From Anopheles merus (Eukaryota > Arthropoda > Insecta > Diptera > Culicidae): DNA of 64,000 nucleotides. Shown one piece after another: positions 1 to 13,601 of the stretch (its first letter is position 1; every line of letters begins with the position of its first letter). The notes under the pieces are model-generated. The model was not told the origin of the DNA. It did not search any database and was given only the letters and a program-made list of their open reading frames with translations. Location of the stretch: positions 35,777,999-35,841,998 of the forward strand of contig NC_054084.1 of assembly GCF_017562075.2 (NCBI RefSeq), given 5' to 3'. A program made the position numbers and the translations under genes.

Positions 1-527
1 GTGAAAGCTGAGATAATCCTTTAAAATCTTCGTCTAATCTTAAATGTGACACACCGACCATAAAAAGCCCCCCCCCCCCCCGGAAACACACGACTTTGTT
101 GGCTGTGGCCAACCTGGAATTAGTCGAGTTTGTTTCCATTAACTAAATCAACTGCCCGAACCCTGGATGCAGAGCGTCTCTGTAGTGGTCGTTCCTTCTG
201 AGCCTGTTTTTCGTTGCTGGATGCTGCCTCTTAATTTCACCTCTTATGCCTTTTTCTTTCCTGTGTGCTTTGATTACTATCTCCACTACCTGTGTGGTAG
301 CACAAACACACACTCATTTTACAAACGCGTTGCCTCATCGCACACTCCTCACCCCCTTCCTCAGGAGGTCCTCGTTGGCTTTTCAGCGTACCTTGACAGC
401 GAGAGAGCTTTAGGTCGCTGGGCCACTGCATCGGTTACGGTTTGCAGCGCTTTGCGCCAGTCTGGGATAAACTTTAATTGAACCGTGTTTTTCTTTCTCT
501 CTTTTCCATTTCCCCCCCTGCAGAGTC
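1..527. other. Upstream flank of the first rost-like gene
   Basis: No coding region is recognised. A run of 14 C lies at 68-81. A pyrimidine-rich tract runs into CTGCAG just before the start codon at 528. This looks like a splice acceptor at about 523, so a 5' untranslated exon and the promoter probably lie further upstream, in this stretch or outside the window. The open frames here have no family resemblance. Confidence 0.5.
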
Positions 528-2368
528 ATGGTTACCAAAATATGGAGCAGCTGCATGCCCAAACCGAGCAGCTCACCGAACCGCGTCGAACGGCATCACT
601 TCTATCTGTGTCAGGTAAGTTCCCCGGCTCGCTGTGCTGGGTTATTTTGGGGGCAGGGGCTTAAGGGGATACGGGTGGGGTGGTGGGGGCTTCTTTTTTT
701 GTTGGGGTACAAAAATAGAAGCTAAAGAAAACACACCGAAAACGCCGGTTCAGGTAGGATTTGCCTGCTTCTACTACGCCTACTGTGCGAGCTGTTTTTT
801 GCAGCATCCGAACGCTTTTTCCAGTCCAGCGATAACGCCCACTCGCCCCAGAAAGTACGTTCAGGGACGGTTGTGTGTGTGTGTGTTTGGTGGCGGGAAA
901 CGAGCTAATAAACAGATTGAGATGCATAAATAAAATGCGCAAAAAAGCAGCATTGCGTCCGGTCCCACTCCGGTGTATGCTGCGGTGTTGTTGCTGTGTT
1001 TTAGTGCGGAACGCTTCACCCAACGCTTCAACGGTCCCGGAGTAGTAGCGTGTGCTCGTCAGTCGTTGATAAGAGTGCTCTCTTACGAACACTTGCACAA
1101 CGGGTTGCAAAACGGGCGCGTACCTGTGCAGACGCCCTCCGGAAAGGCACGGGTACAAACACGGGACAGGACGGGGACAGTCTGATGACATTTCCGCTTT
1201 ATCTGGTTCATAATTTAGACGCTGCCTAGAGGGGGGGGGTGGTGGGGAGTGCTAAAGATAAGCCCACTCTTGTCGAGCATATCTCACACCGCAGCTGGTG
1301 ATGGTACTGCACATCTCAGCGAACGTGAAGATAACCCCACCGGGCCACGCACACTTTAGTCGCGTTTTTGAGTAGCGAAATAGGTCACATACACAGCGGC
1401 GTAGTTGCAAAATACACAGCTGGCAGGAAGTTTATGCATTAGGAAAACACTCACATGCGCAGGACTATTGTTGTTTCATAAATGAGAAATACTTCGGATC
1501 ATAGTTGGGAGCGAAATAGCTTTGATGGAGCATTAGCAGAGATTTTAGGACCAGTTTGCAGTCCTGATTGCATACCTGCAGGCGATTTTTACTTTAAATT
1601 GCAAACCGCACAAGTTGTATGGCGCCAAAATTTGGAAAACGCCTTCAAGTATGCAAATTGTATAGCAAAATATGAGAATAAAGCAGGTTTATCTCTTTTT
1701 TGCTTGTTTTATCTCTATTTTTCGTTCAGAAAATGTTTCGCTTTTGTGGCCCTAACAACAAACACCCTCCCTGGTCCCTATCCATTCATTCACTTTACAA
1801 AAATAACGCTAACAAAAAAAAACTTATCATCCGCACGTCAATTCAAAAAACGTGTCGTTAAGCCGTACCGTTGTGATTTGTACCATCATAATGGCCACCA
1901 ATAATGGCATATCGTACTGCTTCCGTAACGCGCACCAGGCACTAAACCAGCGAACCATTACACGCGCCATATTACACACGTGACTCGACTCGACATTCTT
2001 GCCCGGCAAGCTGGAATGCTCCGGCTCACCCTGGGAACCAGTCAGCACCAGGCGCCCCCATGACCATCGAAATTAAAACACTCTCCGCTTGCTCCGCTTG
2101 CTCCGCTTGGTGTTTGTATATGCGCGTTTGGAGCGTACGGCTAGGAACACAGTGAAGCAGTGTGTAAGTCACCCAATAAAACCACCCCGGGTTTGCATGT
2201 GTGTACGTGGTCGCCGTCGGTCCTCACGGACCACAACAGCAGCAGTCGGCATCGTAAAGCATTATTTACGCAAAACCGTAAATTTGCTGCACTCTCTTAT
2301 TCGTTCTTATTCTACTTTGATGCTGGGGTGCACGAGGTGGCACAAAAAAAGGCAAGATTATGCCTCTT

Positions 2369-2423
<55 letters not shown>

Positions 2424-5400
2424 GAATTCCGTCGAATGCGCCACGAGCGCGTTTGCCACGATAAATGCCACGTGCCGACAGGGAAGGATGCTGCACTTTG
2501 TACCGGAAATAAAGTGGAAAAAAGAACAAGCAAAAAATGAACTTAAATAAATTAAGCTTTGAACAACCGGCACAGGAGAGAGCGAGAACGAGTGATGCTG
2601 GTAGCAAATAAAGAGAAACCCCGGCACGAGGGGACGCACTACGGAATAAATAACGTGAATAACCCTGGCAAATCAGATATGAACAAAATAAGCGCACAAA
2701 AGCGATGCTGCCATGGCGAGCAGTTTTGCACAATGTTTGAACCTACTTGAAAGGCCAAGGGCTAAGCTGCGCTCGAGCGTAATCAATAACACGTCGTTTT
2801 AGTCGATAGCAGAGGATGACAACAACCACAACAACGACAAAAAGTGATATTCAATTGGAAAAATCAAAATGAAGAAAATAAACATCAACCACCCGCGCGA
2901 GGCTCATGAGAATGGTGGGAGCAATATTAAAATGTTGCCGCACTAGCATAGATGACAAATGCCGATGCATACACACACACAAACGCACGAACGTGGTATA
3001 CAAACAATGGCACTAGAAAGCGACTGCAGCAACGGAAAAGTGCACAAGACCAAAGCCAAAAAAACGAAAAAGAAAAGAATAAAGTGCACCCCACCAACAC
3101 ACACACACAAGCGCGCATAACCGAAACTACCCGTCCTTAGGGGTGCTGCATCCCATGAATCATGCCGAAAGGCCGGAGCCCCGATAAAGAACGTGCCACG
3201 TGGAGAAATCAACTTTTTCGGTCGCCACCGATTGAGTGCGAGCTTTGGCAATGGGAGGCTGCCACGAACTTTGCCAGCCATTCGCCAGTCTGCTGCTGAT
3301 GCTGCCTACCACGAAGGAAACAAAACGAAAACGCCAAAACAACAAACTGCATATTTTCCCGTTCCCGCTTTTGTTGGTTTGATTTTTTCTCCCTTTTTTC
3401 ATCGTCCCTTCCATCAACATTTTGAAGCAAATTGAAAAACACTGCAGTCAAATATTTATGTGCGTGTGTGTGTGTGTATGTGTTGTCATTCCGTGTGCGC
3501 ACCAGGCTCGCACGTACTTGTGGCTTCAACAATGCTTTAATTAATGCACATAATGCGCCACGGTCATTGGCGACTCCCTTCCCCGTACCCAGTATCACAA
3601 TTCGCATTCTTAATTTCTTTGCCATTCGCTAGCGGAGGAGGAGAGAAGCTTTTATAGTTACAATCAATTGTTTTTCATTATTGTTAAGGGAGGGAAAACG
3701 ATAATCGGAGAGTATCTTCTCGGTGGCGGTTCGGTTCGGGTTTTTATTGCCAATGATTGGCAAACGTATTTTAAAGCAACCGTTAACCGTTCAGCGGGGA
3801 ATTGTCGAACCGCCGATTCCCTTGTGGGAGTGGTGACGCTAGGACATCGAACACAACAGGTCAGTGTAGGGGGGAATTTTTCCATAGCCGTAGACTTTCC
3901 ATTTGATTATTGAATTCAATGCTCATTCAATATTTGGTTTCGTTATCATTTTTATCAATCTTTCGTTGCTTATGTGTGAATATTTGGTTTGTCCAATGAC
4001 TTATATATATATTATTGATATATTGTTTAAATATTTCTTTCATCATTTTTTTTAATTTAATTAAATTTTTAAAACTTTAAACGTTTTAACTCTTTTGAAA
4101 CTATTTCTCAAATTGATAAAACGGTTTATTTGTTATTGTAATATTTTTGCTTATTGGAAATCATACAACATAGTCCTTCCAAATATAAGTGAAAACGTTT
4201 TTACGTTCAGTATGCAATTGGATAAAGCAGAAAGTATGCTGTACAAATTGAGCTTCTATCTGAACAGTCCCAAATGGCTATCTGCTCTTTTACCAGCCGG
4301 AATGGCCAGTTTTATGGGACATTTATTCCGAAAGCTCCCACCTCACCACTCCATCCCTGGTGACTAATTCAACGTGTAACGTTCATTTGGACCGCAGAAA
4401 TACGAGACACAAAGCGAGCAATAGAGAGAGAGAGAGAGAAACCCGTAAATATTTCATCACTTCATTTCTCGGAATGACAACGTTTCACCCGGACAGTGTC
4501 CGAAAAAGCGCAAATAGGAGAGAGAGTGAGAAAGGCGGGATGAAAAATTCAAAAAGTGTACTGTGGTACACCTCACCCCTCTCCCCGTTTGAATATAATC
4601 AGCATGTTTGTAGTGGTAAAAGGGTGGTATCAGAGAAGCAGAAGCGCAGAAAACAAAAGCCTCAAACAGAAGGACCGGGGAAGGTGCGAAGGGAAATTTG
4701 GCCGCTAGAAAATAGTACAGCATGGCCGAAACCGGGGTGTAAAATCAACATCAAGTCCAATCACAACTTTGTTGGTGCACGAAGAAAATAGAAAACAAGC
4801 AACACAAACGACAAATCTGCATTTCCCTGGAGCCGCCCTCCGATGGTGACCGCCCGGCCCATTTTGCTTTCTATGCGCGAATTTCCATTTAATCCTTTTG
4901 TGTTGTATTGACACTTTTTTTTCCCGCGGGCGAGGTTTGTTATCTTGCGGGGCCAGTTTTTTCGTTTGTTGCTTGCTAACGTGTGCGCGCTTCATTCTCC
5001 CCTGTTCTTCTACCTTTCCAGTGGCAAAGCAGCACCCAGGTCGGTATATGCTACCTGCTGTACCGGCTGATAGTAGCGATCGTGTTTCTGGCGATGCTCG
5101 TCTGCTCCGTGCTGGACATTGGGCGCTCCGAGCCAATGTTCGAGCATCACTACGCCAAATGGTGGATCTACCTGACGCACTGGGCCCTGATGGCGTGCAC
5201 GGTGCAGGCCTGGCTGGCAGCCATCATCGTCACCAAGGGTCTGATGATTGACCGGAACGAGTTCGGTAAGGAAGTCAACAGAGAAAAACAGAAGCATTCC
5301 CTCAAAGGAAGATATTCTATTACTTCCGGACAGTCGCTTGGACGCCAGCTTCCGAAGCTTGTTTTCATTTTCCTGTCCTTTCCCTGTTGTCATTTCACAC

Positions 5401-8400
5401 ATTTCCCATTTGCTTGCTTTTTACCTCTCCACAGAATGGAACATTCACGTCGCACGGGAAAGCCGGCTACACTCGGTCTACTGGATTGCGTACACGATTG
5501 CGACCGTCTACTCGTTCATCGTCACCCTCGTCTACTGGATGTTTGTGTACGACTCAAGTGAGTATGAAGTTCCCTTTAGAGCACAGTAAGCTGTAGTGCG
5601 TAGGCGATACGATCCGGTGCCCGGCCATGTTTATCCCTAATTGATATAATATTCCAAAGCAAACCAGGCAATGTGAAAGAGGCTGTACCGGGGGCATCAG
5701 TCTGCCCGGCCACTGCGATCTGTTTGCGGAGTTGGCGAAAAAAGGAAGGAAATGTTTTATGAATATGCATTTCATCATCCTTGCTGGTCAGCTCCAGTTT
5801 CGCCTACGCAGTCACGTCACAGTGTTTGAGCAAGAAGCTCTGAGCTCTTTTTGACGCACGCTCTGGGAAACACCAGTACCCGTAGGCTTCCGTTTTAAGC
5901 CTATTGCATACATTTCCCGGAAATGGTGGAGAAGTCTTCTCTACGCTCAACGTGAAATGTCTAATCTGCAATCGATTAAAAACTTCTCTATGAGGATAAT
6001 CATTGAGCTCTCGAGCTGTGTTTTTGTGTGCTGTGAGCACGTAATCGTTCTTGGAATTTGTCGTGCTATTACGGTGGGAATGTGGAGTGCGGATCCTTTG
6101 CACTTTGAAAAAACACAGTAACAAGCTTTTCAAAATTAGGTACCTGTTGGATTATTAATAGAAATTTAAGTTAGATCCCTTGGTTCAATTTAAATGATAT
6201 GCGGTAATACAAGGAAAAAGAGTTTAAATCATGCATGCAAGTTATTAGCTGCTTTGTGACGATAATCCGACGAGTTATCTACTGCAAAACAGGAACAACA
6301 ATATACCGCACTGAATGAGCTTCAAACTGCACGGCAAGATAATCTATTCCTGTGCAAAGAAACTAGTTTTCAAATTCAATTCAATAGTGCTTAACATTCA
6401 CGATTATTCAGCTTCCGCCACTCGGCGCAATCTCATCGCCAGTTAGCTTTTCCGCAACGTTTTGCGGCTAGCAATTAGCACGAAACAAACAACCAGCAGC
6501 TCTTCTTGTTGTGCACCCGTCTTCCACTGTCAACCTATCAGTGTTGCGAGATCTTTTACTTCAACGCGAGAAAGAATGCCGGAAGTGAAGCGCGCGCAAC
6601 AGTGAACGGCCGAAACCAAGAAGGACTTTTGTGGCATTTTTTTCTTCTTCTGGTCTTTTGTTGCGTCTTTTTCTGCCTTTTATATGACATAAAGCAGGCC
6701 AAAGTATGTATAACAACTCAGTTCCGGGTAGCGCAAAAGCAGAAGGCAGAAATCATTATCGTGGTGGAAACTCCATTACACACCCATTCCTCTCTTTGGA
6801 CCATTGTTTTCAAATTTCTAGTATTACCTTGTAGTTGCAAATTTGCTTACCAACTGAAGCAGCCGTATTGCCCCCGGGGGGTCTGTGTTGCAGCAACACC
6901 TCAACAACTACCGAGCGCGTCAAGGGCGTCGGTCGCCCCTAGTTGTACCTTGGTGGTGAAATCTTTGTCTCAAACAATCAGCATCAGCATCTCGGGTGCT
7001 GATATTGCTTTCAGCAAGAGAGACTGAGCATTACAATTCGTACTTTATGTGGCAAACGACATCGCCATGCTTATCAGAAGTGTACCATACGACACGGCAG
7101 CAGTACACACACACACACACACACGCACACACCCATACACGAGTGTTAAGTGTGCGCGTTAATTTCTCCGATTCGAGTACTGCTGTGTGCTGTCGTTGTT
7201 GTTCGGATTACCTTTTCTCTTGTTCTCTCATTTCACATGCGAGTGAAAATTGCTGTATCAAGCGAATGGTGTGTTGCTGCTCGTATAGTGTGCGGTTTAT
7301 GTGTGTGTGCACCAGCGCGAAAAGATTGCGAATTTTAATCTTGTCAGCCGCTCTCCACAACAATCGCTAAACAATGGCACCGTCCGAATGGCACAGTTGG
7401 TTGTAGTGATGATGGTGGTGTTTTTGGGACGCGCGCGCTCTCTGCACTACAATGCATAAATGAAGATTATGACAGTGGATTGTGGCATGAGAGATATTAA
7501 AGTGGATATGTATGATTGGTGCACACGAAACACACGAGCTGTACAAGACTCCATACACACACACACAGACACATGGAGGTGCCTGGTTGTTCATTAGTTC
7601 CCCTTATGACCATGCGCCATTTGCTCTGGACCAATGAGATTTGCATGAGCATTTTGCATGATTGCAATGCTGCAATCTGGACGGCCATTTTTGACAGATG
7701 TTGATGCGCTAGGTCCATTGGTGTGGTGTAGTGTCGCGTACCGTAGAACACATGTTTGTGTAGTGTGCTGATTGCAGTTTGGAATTTATTAAATGAATAC
7801 CATGGGATACAGTTTGGGTTGTTATGCAATCGTTTGTGCAAACTGTGCCTTCTTTCTTTAGCTAGATTTTGATTAGAATTTAAAACGCCTAAAAGTATGC
7901 AAATCAAAGCTTTAGTGATTTTTTGTTGCAAATTGCATACCTTCTGGCGCTTAGCAAAGCCATTGTGGGGAAATGTTTATTTACACCAGGGCAATAAAAT
8001 TCAATTAATTGCGAAGGTAAACAAAGCAATACCGTCTCTCCGTTTTATTGGATTAAAACAACTTAAACAAAAACAAGACTAACATACCTTTAGACGCTAT
8101 ACAAGAGCCATCCTATGGGAGATACAGAATTATAGCGTACTTTTTCCCAATTTGAAGCGTTTAAAAAACGTTTTGTACTGCCCGCGACGTGTTCATCACT
8201 CTATCTGTGTATAATTGAGATGATGAGATGGTGTTCATCCTTCTCCGTTTTAAGACACCTAATACAAATAAGATGGCATGCCAATCCATTTGGGACGAAT
8301 ACTGGTTCAACATTCAATCTACTTAATGCACTTCTCCAATCCAGAATCCATCTCAAAATGGCATCATCTCAAAGCATCACTAAACGCTTTCGATATTTCC

Positions 8401-10195
8401 CGCGCACTGGCCATCGTCGCGTCCATTTAGCCTTTTCCACACGGCGTGCCAACGAGCTGTCCCAAAATCAAATTAAACTCCCTTGATTACATTTTAGTCC
8501 CGCCCAGCGAAACACGGTGGACAGGCGGCAAAGTGTGCCGCGGTGGTGTCATATCCTGCTAATAGAAAAGTTTAATCCCATTTCCAATTGCTACCATGAG
8601 CTACCCTCTTTCTCGCTCTCACACACGCATTTTCGTTTTCACTTTTCACAACAGGTAAAAACCGTGTCGATGCCGTTAATCTCATGGTGCACGTGCTCAA
8701 CTCCATCATTATGCTAATTGATCTAACCATCGTTGGACACCCGATCAAGCTAAACCATGCGTACTGGACGACCGGTATCGGGGTGGCCTACACGCTTTTC
8801 TCCATCGTCTACTACCTGGCGGGCGGAACGGACAGGTAAGGACAAGTCCCCTCACTCCTTCTGGATGCGCGATGTGTTCGGTAATGTAGGGAAAAAATAT
8901 ATAAATCGTAGAACAGCATCTACGCTCACATATCGTACAATTTGTGGTGGATTAATTAGGCTGTCAATTGCGCTGGTGGCTGGCCCCATTCGGCGCGCTT
9001 CTCTCCAGGGAGCTAAACAGTGTTGTTGCTGCCACTCGCACGAAATGAACTGCTTTGTTACGGGTGTGTGTATGTGTGTGAATAAATAATGGTATCAAGC
9101 GCGAGGGGCCAACTACACGGCGCCTATGCCTATGCTGAGAGAGAATGCGCGAAAATGTCGATGTACGTACACCAGTAGCAGCACCAGCAGTAGCAGTGCA
9201 TTAATATTTGAACAAAGTTTAGCGCTTGTTTCGCAAACTTTACCTATCCCGTGCTCGAGCAGAAGGTATATTGCCCTCTGAAGGAGATTAGCAAAGTGGG
9301 GTTACACAGTGGCAAGAAGCTCTGTGCACTTCCAGCCATCTTTACGAGATGAGATGAACGAATGATGTCGAAAGGCCATTTGTTTGCTGCTCCGGAAGAT
9401 GAAGAGCAAAATTAATCAAGCTTCCATTATTCCCAAGGTGGTGATAATTGTTTGCAGCCGATACATTGCTTTTGCTGGTAGAACTTTGGTTCGAAAAGCA
9501 ATGGCAGGAAAATGAGCTTTTTTGGTTGTATCGTCAGAAAAGATAAGTTTGTGAGTTAAAAGAATGTTTTTTTGTTTAATTCCGTCCATATGTATATCGG
9601 TAAATAATTTATTTGAGATGGTCAACTATTTTTAAACCGAAGTTAAAATTATAGCCTTTTAAAAATAATATTTTACCTTGTCAGAACGGCAAAAATCAAA
9701 TATAACAGAATAACACGTAACAACACAACCATTGCATACCTTCAGGCGCTTAAGGTGTGCAAACAGGCGCTGACGGAAACGAACGAAAAAATTAACAATT
9801 AATTGCAAATAAACGATTCTAATTTCAACTCTGTTTTTAATCTTCTTCTCTTCTTCCTCCTCCCCCTTCTCTCTCTCTCTCTCTCTCTCGCTCTCTCTCT
9901 CTCTGTTTGCAGACACAATGATACCAACATCTACAAAATGCTCGACTGGACCAAGCCGGGCAAATCGATCGTGATCTGTGCGCTCGGCATCTTCGCCGTG
10001 TTTCTGATGCACTTTCTCTGCTACTGCCTGTACTGTCTGCGGGTGTGGCTGTACGCGCGCGTCTGCGTCCAGGGCAACAATAGCAAGTCGAGCAGCAACG
10101 AGAAGATCACCTCGATCACGCGAACCCTCTCCTCGATGGAGGAAGCGCAGCGGGAAAACTTCCTCAACCCGACCGCGGTCGTCGATCTGAAGTGA
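528..10195 (+). CDS. Rolling stone (rost)-like multipass membrane protein, paralogue 1
   Basis: Five exons read by eye: 528-614, 5022-5265, 5435-5557, 8655-8835 and 9913-10195. They total 918 nt and 305 residues, with GT-AG introns in phases 0, 1, 1 and 2. The protein has about six hydrophobic segments, roughly residues 36-60, 75-103, 123-150, 158-178, 185-207 and 224-255. Both genes in this window carry YLTHW before segment 2 and an LDW..PGK motif before the last segment. The C-terminal tail is polar and Ser/Thr-rich. The family is named for Drosophila rolling stone, a plasma-membrane protein needed for myoblast fusion; a muscle role here is inference. The start MVTKIW at 528 was chosen because the second gene has a matching first exon that also ends in Gln before Trp-Gln. 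The first exon is the least certain part. Confidence 0.87.
2083..2109. repeat. 9-bp tandem repeat, three copies
   Basis: The unit CTCCGCTTG occurs three times in exact head-to-tail order, in intron 1 of the first rost-like gene. Confidence 0.95.
2366..2421. repeat. (CT)n(CA)n compound microsatellite
   Basis: A CT run passes into about 20 uninterrupted CA dinucleotides. The long Thr-His and Val-Cys reading frames across it come from the repeat and are not genes. Confidence 0.95.
5558..8654 (+). other. Intron 3 of rost-like gene 1
   Basis: This 3.1 kb intron has donor GTGAGT and acceptor ACAACAG. It contains short CA runs near 7105-7124 and 7556-7566. I recognise no gene, RNA or element in it. 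Confidence 0.55.
8836..9912 (+). other. Intron 4 of rost-like gene 1
   Basis: This intron of about 1.1 kb has donor GTAAGG. A long (CT)n polypyrimidine tract at about 9869-9904 runs directly into the acceptor TTTGCAG. The matching intron of the second rost-like gene ends with the same kind of CT tract. Confidence 0.6.
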
Positions 10196-13133
10196 GCAGG
10201 CTGAGTGGTGGATGGGGGAGAAGGGGAGGGAAGCAATGAGTTGTCCAATGCACGAAAGCACAAGCTACTGCTGCGCTCCTTATCATTAACCCCCCCTCCA
10301 TTAAACTGCGCCCATTTCCTTCCTGTGTCCATTTTATCGTCCATTTCCTGGTTTTCCAGCTTCCAGTATTCCTTATACATCCTCAGTAGTGTGCGTTTAG
10401 GCAGAAGAATAGCTCATCATTATCATGTTGGTACTCGTACAAAACGTATGTAAATTTTCATTTCGCTCTTTCTCTCTGTCTCTCTTTCTCTCTCTCTCTC
10501 TCTCTCTGCCCTCTTCATCACGCATATTTCGCACGCTGCTTTCCCGTCATCAATCGCCCAGAGAATCGCGCCATGACGGGCGTGGTCCGCGCCAGGTGGC
10601 CTCACTGCGCTAGTGCACTTTCTGCTCGACCAACTGCTCGATCCCACACATGCACTGACACACACACACAGAGTTAACAGCGATCCGATCGGTTGGAAGC
10701 GCGGGCTAAGATGGCGCAGCCCGCGGGCGACAACAGCATGGTGTGGTGTTTGTGCACCGAGGGATTGTTTTCTTTTTTTTTGGTTTGAAGTGTGTGTGTG
10801 CTTCACGTTTATGTTTTTGGGCGGAGGATGATGATGCATCCGTTTGTTCCGCGCTCGCACCGATTTTAATCCGACAAGTTGTATAGTTGCCATAACCAAA
10901 AAAACGAGGGGATCGTCAGCGAGAGCCGGCCGTGCAAAAAAGGGCGGCATATCTGTTTCATTCGGTGGCCGCAGCAGCAGCAGTATTAGCCAAAGCACCG
11001 AAGATGTTTCGACATTCCAGAATAGGCGGAGGAGGGTAGGGACATTCCTCACATTCACACTCTCCCTCTTTCTCTCTCTCCGGCTCTGACTGTTTGGCTC
11101 TCTATCGTCGCGGTTTAGAGGTACGCACAAATTCCAAGGCGTATGGTAAGCAGATTTCAATACTCGCATTTACAGTATTTTTCAGCATTTCAGTTGGTTG
11201 TAAGTTTAGGTAGTGAATTTATTAAACGATCCCTTCAAGAAAAAAAAACAGTCCGTTGTTCGTTTAGTTAAAGGTTTTTGTTTGAGTAGTCAGAAAGGGG
11301 AGAGGGAGTGAGGGAACTGCATTCCCCGAAATAAAAAGAAAGTAATGGCAAAAGTATGTTCGTTCCTATATTTCACCTAAGCAAATTGCCACTCGACAGG
11401 AAGTAATGTTCGTTCCTCCCCTCCCCATATCACCACCCCTTTCATTCTAGCTGCTTCACTATCTCGCTCTCTCACACACACGCTCTCCAGAGTATATTCC
11501 TCCCGTCCTAGATTTCCGTCGGGTTCGTTCCACAGTAGTAGTATCTCTCTCTCTCTCTCTTTCCCGTAATCGTATTATAAAAATGAAACACACCTCCAAA
11601 CAAATGAAAAAAAGATGAGGAAAGTGAAAAAATATACAAAAAAAAGCGGAGAACAAACAAAAACAAACCAGTAAAGTATAACAGTGAAAATCAAAATCAA
11701 AACAAAACAAACAAAAAATCACCGATTGGGCGCCTACCGCTCAATCAACCACTGACATCACTCACGAAATGTTAGATCTAGCGTATAAAGTTACTATTTG
11801 CTCACAACACAACAACAACAACAACAACAACACTGTTTTTCCTGTGCCTCCCAGCGATAGACGGTGGCGATGGATGCACAGGATACACAAACAAATAAAA
11901 ATAGCATCAAATGAAGAAGAAAAAACAAAAAAAAACTACACAGCACACACATACACAACACAGCAAATTAAAACAATACAACTGTTGGATCCGTAAGAAT
12001 GCGTCTTTAAAGTACAGTCGTTGATTCTAGAAATATATTTGAAGACATAACAAAACAGTATCATAGCAAAGAAACAGCAGCAAAAAAACAAACAAACCAA
12101 AAGAAGAAGAAAATATGAGGAAAGAAAAAGAAAACACATTTAGATTTGTTTGGTGGCAGAGTTTGAGAGTGCAAAGCAGAGGAAGCAATGGAAGTTGATA
12201 AGTAGAGTAGAAAAAATGGTGTGTGGAATGCGCGTTATTTAGTCTCTGGCAAGGTTGAAAAAAAACATCCAAAAACATTGGTGATATATTCTCAGCTGTT
12301 AGCAAAACTGGATAGATGATGGAGAGAGCGTCGGAGAGAGCATGTGGCCCCATTCCCGTGTGTGTTTGTGTGTGAGCGTAGATTTTAGCAATAAAAATAT
12401 TGAAGTTTGGTGTTGTCACACACACACACATATAACATGGGCCAAGATTGGAAGAATCTTCGTCCCTGGGATGGCGGAAAAAGGAAAGACAAGCAGTAAA
12501 AGGAAGGAGGGAAACACAGATTTGCTAATGTGTACCGCTAGAGGAAGCATTTTATTGAGATATAAATATTGAAACAGACAAGCAAGTTCGCGGGAGGAGG
12601 AGTGTGCCGGGTAGGGCAGGGGACGTGATTGAGGAAGAAGAAGAAACAACAAAGTCAAACTAGGCAAAGAAAACCAAAAAGACAAAAAAAAACATTCCAT
12701 TTATAAGTTGATTGGTTTGTTTAGAGTGAAGTGAATGCAAAATATATAAAAATCATGTTCGAAACGGTGGTGGATGTTGGAATCTAATGCAGTGCAGTTG
12801 AGAAATGGAAGTGTTTATTGTGCTCGTATGATATTTTAAAAGTGAAGGTAAGTTATGTAAGGTTTTGAAGGTTTTACTTCATTATTCTATTTTATTTGTT
12901 TTTATTTCACAGAATCAAACAAAAATATTCTTGTACTGTGTTAGTGAGTCAGTTCAAAATGTATCTTGGATATAAAATACAGCAATAATATTTTAATTTG
13001 GTCGTTTTGAAGAAACGCTATAACCTTCTTCCTCTACTCAAGAATACCAATCAATAAGTCTTGATTTAACATTTTATGTTTCTTTTAATGCTTTGCGTCG
13101 AACGAGCACGCATGCAATGTTGAATGCAATAAA
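10196..13133 (+). other. Probable long 3' UTR and downstream sequence of rost-like gene 1
   Basis: The stretch after the stop is rich in low-complexity A/C and CT sequence, with CT runs at about 10484-10507 and 11545-11561. Polyadenylation hexamers AATAAA are visible at 11330-11335 and 13128-13133. This texture is common in long insect 3' UTRs, but the true 3' end cannot be fixed from sequence. No coding region is recognised. Confidence 0.35.
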
Positions 13134-13601
13134 GCTCTCTAACCTATGGGGGTGATTAATTTTGATGAGACCATGGGCAGGGGTTTTCAGTTCAAGTAAA
13201 TATTGAAATTTCTCGAAATATACCACTGCAAGAACTAAGTTTTAAAATTCATGTGTTTCAATCCACCAATATTTAGGATGCCATTTTTCATACAAGTAGT
13301 GTGATTTGTAGTCTCCATGTAAAGCATTTTTCTGTACCACGAACCCTGCATCAAAGAAAGCTACCGGTAGGAACCCTTTTTTTGCATTAAAATCGTTATT
13401 CTTCTCATTTCCAGTGTTTTTTTTTTTAATGTTTATCTTGCTCTCAGCATCATTTCTAAGTAAATTAAACTCCAAAACTACCCAAAAATTAAATTCTTTC
13501 GCTCAAAATGTTACCCCGAATGTGTACTGGCAAGCCTCACACGAGCTTTGTGCCTGCTCTCCCCCACCATAGAACAACCGGGTGCGCTTGAACCGAGTCC
13601 G

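Larger units (their letters stand above)
615..5021 (+). other. Intron 1 of rost-like gene 1
   Basis: This 4.4 kb intron has donor GTAAGT and a pyrimidine-rich acceptor ending CCAG. It contains a (CT)n(CA)n tract at about 2366-2421 and a nine-base direct tandem triplication at 2083-2109. An AT-rich stretch lies near 3920-4170. No further exon, RNA gene or intact mobile element was recognised. Its size fits a place for enhancers, but none can be shown from sequence alone. Confidence 0.6.

Noticed and set aside
1482..1904. 140-codon plus-strand frame in rost-like intron 1
   Set aside because: Low-complexity, AT-rich composition, no recognisable domain, and it lies wholly within an intron.
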